Assembly (NCBI GenBank): GCA_900708905.1
Contig: CAADRB010000043.1
Span: forward strand, 306,711-370,710
Source of the DNA: Hymenolepis diminuta
Taxonomy: Eukaryota > Platyhelminthes > Cestoda > Cyclophyllidea > Hymenolepididae
Reading direction: 5' to 3'
DNA: 64,000 bases
Both the position numbers and the translations under genes were made by a program. Of this stretch, positions 58,856 to 64,000 are shown in pieces. Numbering within the stretch: position 1 is the stretch's first letter; each line of letters begins with the position of its first letter. The notes beneath the pieces are model-generated. The model searched no databases, was not told the DNA's origin, and saw only the letters and a program-made list of their open reading frames with translations.

Positions 58856-58963
58856 GAGCAATTCTCACAGGTCTTTCATCATCCTTATCGATGAGCGAGT
58901 ACACACCGCTCCTGGCGGCTTGACAGTTATATACCACAAAATCTATTATAAGTCCGGTGGTTT
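58856..58963 (+). repeat. Dispersed repeat (paired with 24814-24929)
   Basis: Shares a 17-bp and a 15-bp exact block plus shorter ones, in conserved order, with the copy in abi intron 5, in the opposite orientation. Family unknown. Confidence 0.5.
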
Positions 58964-61237
58964 TTTTCATCTTCAGCATCACTATTATGAAGGCGATCTT
59001 TTTTTTTGGATATTATAGTCGTTGCTGAGTTAATAAAGTATCTTGGAGAAAATACACTTTTGTCATACCCTTCTCCCTGAGTCTGAGTCGAATGTAGCCT
59101 GCCAATACCTAGCAGACATAGAATATATTGTCAGAAACTGGAGATGACAGTATTAGAGCCGTGTAGAAGAACCTTACTTTACATAAATTACTTCTTGAAT
59201 TTTTGCAAAAATGAACATTTATTTGAGACTCCACAACGGAATCTTGGGCTGTGATATTTGCATTTAACGGTGCACTCAACCAAATTACTTTAACCCCACA
59301 ATCCCGATAACTTGGTACATTCTTGAAAAATTAACCATCTGAAAGCCCTTATAGGGGATTACCTTTCGATCATCCTGTTATTAAATGGAAACATTTTGTG
59401 TTAAAAATTTACAAAACTAAACGTGAGCAATTATTTTATAATCATTTACAATAGCTTACGACGAATCAGCTATCATTATAACTAAATTTTCTTATTCAAA
59501 TATGATTTGAATAATGAAATCAATATTCCCTGGTTGTAGATATATGTATTCTTATTTATCTATGGTCAAAGTTTCATGGGAAATAATGACACTGGCTGCA
59601 CATGGATGTTATCTAACTTCCATAGTTCATGTGAAAGTCTGTTGATATTTCGAATTTTATATGTCGAAATGACGAATAAATATAACGTGGCTGATATTTA
59701 CGCTGCTAGAGTGACATGGAGAATAAGAAGAGGAGGAATGAGTGGAGTTTCAAACGTTTATCTCAAACTTTCATAAAGGTAACTAAAATAAATGAATGTT
59801 TATGATTTACCATTTCACTATGTCTATCAGCAAACAGCTGACCTATTTACCTGTCAATACTAAATGACAAATACAGTTATTCAAATATGAAATTAATCAT
59901 TGAAATTAACCTAGAACTGAGTGAAATTTGGTAAGCTCTGATATGCAAGAAATATGTTAACAAATTTAATTATTTTCCTAAAAAGCTTCAGCTTTGTGTC
60001 GATAGCTAGTTATAGATCACAAATGTTAAAGAACTCTATTTGTTAAATGTGAAATAGTTGTCAAGTTGTTAAATGAAATCTGATTCGTTGTGTCCCACTT
60101 TAAAACCTCTTTAATCACTGAGATCAGTTTACGTAAGTCAGCTCTCTCACAACACGAAGTTTAGTGAGCCGGTGCAAATAACAAGCACAAGTTATGTTCA
60201 CTGCATAATGTCGGAGGAAAATCAACTTTATGTGGGTAAGGATTTATTCATATAGGTCCCTAATTCACACAAAGCCCTCGAGGCAAGTCCTGTATGATTT
60301 AGAAGTTATAAACCGGGTCTAGGCAGACAAGATACACCCAGTGTGTGTCCGTTGATTACTACTTTCCCATACCACATACAAAGGGCATAAATCATAAACC
60401 AGTTGGATGAGGAAATGTTGGTGTGCAAACAGGTGGGCATTTGTATTTGAAGTGACATGTAGCGACAGTAGAAGTGCTTGAACAGAACTCCGACAAAGAT
60501 TCTATAAATATTTTTGGAAAGGTAATGGTCTTATTAGCCAATATTTATACTAATCATCGTGTTAATCTAAGATAATGGGGAATTTTAGTATCAGGACCCT
60601 GTAAGGGATATCGGATCTGCTCAGAGAAGAAGTGGACGTGTTTTAATTTTTCCACCATTTTTTAATTTCTTATTCGCACTATCAAGACTGGCAGCAATCT
60701 CTTTTCCTTCTTACAATCATGCATGTACTTTTCTTTCGTTCTTATCTCTTCTCGTTCTTCCATCCCCACAAATTCCCTTTTTTCCTTCCTTATCTACCCC
60801 TTCTCTCCCTTCTAATGGCGGCGGAATGTAAGTGGATGGTTTCGCTTTTATTTTCTGTTAATTTCTTTCAATTCTCCATTCTTCAAGCTGAATTCAGCTC
60901 TTCTTTAAAGGACTATCGAGCTTTTTTTCACATCTAATGAGGTTTTACAGGCTGTTAACCTCTTACTATTAGTATATTTTAAACACTAAATACTTCTTTA
61001 ACCACTACGGCTACGGATCCGATGCAGTCTGATGTGAAGCCAGCCGAAGCAACACAAGTAAAGCTATAGGTATTTGAAAATAGGTAATATATACAAGTTT
61101 TCTGTTTGCCGTATTTCTCCAAGCTATATTTTAATGACATTTACAGTCACTTAGAACTTTATTAAACAGAAAATATTAATTATACACCTTCTGTCTTCTT
61201 ACTATCACAACTAATTTGGCTGTTTCGATCGACCGAA

Positions 61238-61276
61238 GTATGTAAGCAGTAGTATATTTCTGTACTGCTCACATAC
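61238..61276. repeat. Short hairpin, 14-bp arms
   Basis: GTATGTAAGCAGTA (61238-61251) and TACTGCTCACATAC (61263-61276) pair with one mismatch around an 11-nt loop. No nearby coding sequence or poly-T tract gives it a function. Confidence 0.4.
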
Positions 61277-62699
61277 AGCAATAGAATAATGAGTTAGAAG
61301 ATAAAGCCAGTGAAAATAATACTAATGGGAAAATCAGCACAGTGAGAGAGATACAACGTTTCCACAGAACTAGTGTTGGTCGGTGGTCGGCATTGCTATA
61401 CTGGATGAATGTGAACGCTGTAGATAAGAGTAAATTGTAGAGGCTAACCGATTAGGAGTTGGGTTGGAGAAGGTGATTAGCGATTAGTACTGTATTAAGC
61501 TGCTAACCGCAGAAGCTGGCGTGGCTGTAATTTTCAACCCGGTGCCCTTGAATAACTAGTCTTATTGTACTCTATGTCAAAAGATGGGAGAATAAGTGAA
61601 TACGTCTATCCGAGTTAGGACTGTGCTTTGGGGATTTATTTGACTTAATATTAATACATATCTGGTTAACGAAGAGGAATATAGAGTGGGTTCGTTCGTG
61701 TAAACTCAAGATGGTCTACGTACTGAATTACATGTAGGAGTGGAGAAATACAAACATATCGTTGTTATGTAGAGCTGACTGTAGTTGGCTAAGAAGGTCC
61801 ACTGTAGTAGTCAGCAGGATAGTAGAAATTTGCAGTAGCCGATTGCCATAGATAATTCCTGAAGTAAGATCAGTTTGTATCTGGGCATCTCCAACTCTGT
61901 TGCTGACAAAAACATTTCAAATAAGAATAGAACAGAATGGAAGTCCATTGGATACACGTAGGATAATTTAAAATAAAAGGAATTTAATACAATCAAGGCT
62001 TTTAATATGCCGATCTCATTATCTTCTAATGCTCGACTCCCCCGTGTCATTCATCAGCAGGTCATTTACAGTCTTCTTTTTTGTTAATTGTTCCAAAGCT
62101 TTACAATTACTAAAATATCATTATTAACCTTTTCACAGCAAAAAATTTTACAAGTCTAATTCACAAGAAAGCATTTGAATTAGAGAAATACCAAAGTATT
62201 CTTTTAATGTCTGAAGCGCGGAAGGGGTCAACAAAATGTTGGTAGTGAATTTAGAATATAATAAGTCTTCATTTATATGAGTTTGGGAGCACTGAATTGC
62301 CCATATTTTCAAAAAAGCGAGAGTCCACTTCGTTGTGTTCCTATGTTCAACTTTCATCACCTGACACCCAAATTCATTGATTACATTATGTTCACAATGT
62401 TCTGATCTTGTTGAACGGGTAATTAAGTTCTAATTTTAATCCTCACACATTAAATTATATGAAATTCGAGAATGGCTGTATGAAATTGGCAACAATTTCT
62501 CAGAATAGCATGCTTAACGTAATTGTAACGAATAGCACAAATGAAATAGAGGGGGTAACTATTTATAATAATTTCGTAATCCTACAGCTCAAATTTACTA
62601 TTGAATTTCTCCATATTCTCGACAAATAAAAAAATTGAAAACAGAGTACGCAAGAAGAATGCATGATGGAAAAGCAACTCCATTAGAGATTTAAAGATG

Positions 62700-64000
62700 T
62701 GTTGGATAAAAATAAATAATTTGTATCTAAAAAAATAAATTTACAATATATTGTTAATTGTTCATAAAATGTGCATAGGTTCTCAAATGTGCCAGATTAC
62801 AGGAACGTTGTCTTGCCTAATTTTGGAATAATGCCTACCATCATGCCAATTACATGCTTTTTTTGAGTTCTGCGTCTTTTAGACCACTTTGAGGGGCTAA
62901 CCGACTTACAATTGTGGCCAGCACATAACATTTGCCATCTCTGTCCATTTCCCAATGCCGATAACAAGAAGACTTCGGTTTCTCAACAGCCAATTAATTG
63001 CTCAATTCTTTGCAAAATGTTTGAGAGCCTATCTGCAGAAATGAAGGTCCTTTCTGCAAAAATTGAGGCTAAATGTCTCCTCATATTTCCAACACATCTG
63101 AAACCACTGTTTCTTCACATTCTTCTACAATTCTATCCAATCACCGATAACACCTGCCTCTCTTAAGGCGCCTGCTACTGCAGCTTCTCTTGAGGCGGCC
63201 AAAGATGACATGAAGTCGCCTCCACCAGTCAGAGGCAGTGTAATCCATGGAATCTTTTTAGCTTAAAGTCGTTCCACCACAACGTGTCTCCAGATCTACC
63301 GTGTCTGAGCAACAATCGGCTTGATCACAAGGCAAATCACATATGTCACCTAAAGGGACAGAAAGAAGATCGCTGTACTCTCGCCTCCTCCAGAACTCAC
63401 AAATCATCCCCAGAGACCAAATCGCCTAAAGCTCTAGATCAGTGCAACCGCATTCGAGAGGAACCAAAGTCCGTTTTCCCAACCAAGCGATCAGCACTTA
63501 TGGTGGATGATAAATGCAAAGAACCCGGAGAACTCGATATTGCTAAACCTGCCTCACTCTCTCGCACATGGAGCGATGTCGAAAGTAGATGCACAGAATG
63601 CTGGCCAGGCTGCACTTCCTTATCATCAGGATCTCACGCGCTCTCAAAATGACATCCCATGGTGTCCTATTCATCATATTCCTGCTGGAGCCATCCGAGG
63701 GACTTCCATCTCATCCTCGTTGATCCATATTCAAAGTGGCCTAATTCTGCCACAACTGATACCATCATTACTAGTCTCCACCAGGTATTTGTCAACTAGG
63801 GAGTGCGAAAGTTAGTGCGCACAGAAATGTCACTCAGTTGTACTTAATTTGAGGACTTTCGTTGTGATCTTAACAGTGTCCAATCTCACTTTCCACCAAA
63901 TCTCAATGGTCGGGATGAGCAAATTGTAGAGAGTGCGAAAAGGCAACTTCTTGTGTCACAAGACTAGGAGGAGGAGGAGGAAGAGGAGGAGGAGGAGGAA
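62700..64000 (+). mobile_element. Decayed LTR retrotransposon, gag/integrase remnant (copy B, cut by window end)
   Basis: Same element as 41095-42365, at a constant offset of 21,635 bp and without indels, down to identical stops and frameshifts. Its left end extends further (TGTTGGATAAAAATAAAT from 62700), matching the start of the stretch at 42686. Upstream of about 62730 it differs from copy A. It contains the same zinc-knuckle-like and integrase pieces and runs off the window in the GGA repeat. Confidence 0.75.

Larger units (their letters stand above)
42897..62699. other. 20 kb without a supported gene
   Basis: AT-rich DNA with open frames under about 100 codons and no recognisable domains. 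Contains SINE copies B and C, the dispersed repeat at 58856 and a hairpin at 61238. More GC-rich islands occur at 47100-47300 and 48890-49060 without coding signal. Confidence 0.6.

Overview
This is a eukaryotic, AT-rich, metazoan window. It holds two genes of developmental signalling and cytoskeletal control plus a large amount of intergenic and intronic DNA with degenerate transposable elements. Both genes are split by GT-AG introns. One of these is only 40 bp, and a strong splice acceptor lies 1-4 nt before each predicted start codon. Very small introns and acceptors abutting the start fit a flatworm (Platyhelminthes). A low-GC tapeworm or schistosome-like species is my best guess, but the sequence alone does not fix the species.

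Layout. 1-19 kb: no gene. It carries four solo long terminal repeats of one family (9085, 9423, 15563 and, inverted, 17599), each with its own 5-bp target duplication (imperfect at the 9423 copy). Next to one of them is a remnant of a ubiquitin-conjugating (E2) fold lacking its catalytic cysteine. A pyrimidine-rich dispersed repeat also occurs here. 19.2-26.55 kb (+ strand): a seven-exon Abl-interactor (Abi) gene of 559 codons, with an N-terminal Abi/WAVE-binding region, a Q/P-rich middle and a C-terminal SH3 domain. 28.76-39.22 kb (- strand): a three-exon Frizzled 5/8-type Wnt receptor of 737 codons, with a signal peptide, ten-cysteine CRD, seven-pass core and KTxxxW motif. Its 6.1 kb first intron contains a dead mariner transposon on the opposite strand. 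The two genes are convergent, tail to tail, 2.2 kb apart. 39.2-64 kb: no convincing gene. It contains two copies of a decayed gag/integrase LTR element (41.1 and 62.7 kb) that are identical by eye over at least 1.27 kb, tRNA-derived short repeats, and otherwise featureless AT-rich DNA.

The two genes are not known to form one pathway unit. Abi is a subunit of the WAVE complex that drives Arp2/3 actin nucleation at the membrane, and Frizzled is the surface receptor for Wnt. Their adjacency is probably incidental. I found no novel multi-gene system. The most informative unexplained elements are the solo-LTR family, the cysteine-less E2 remnant, the tRNA-derived SINE family and the identical gag/integrase copies. 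Two runs of N (9135-9241, 37513-37562) are assembly gaps.
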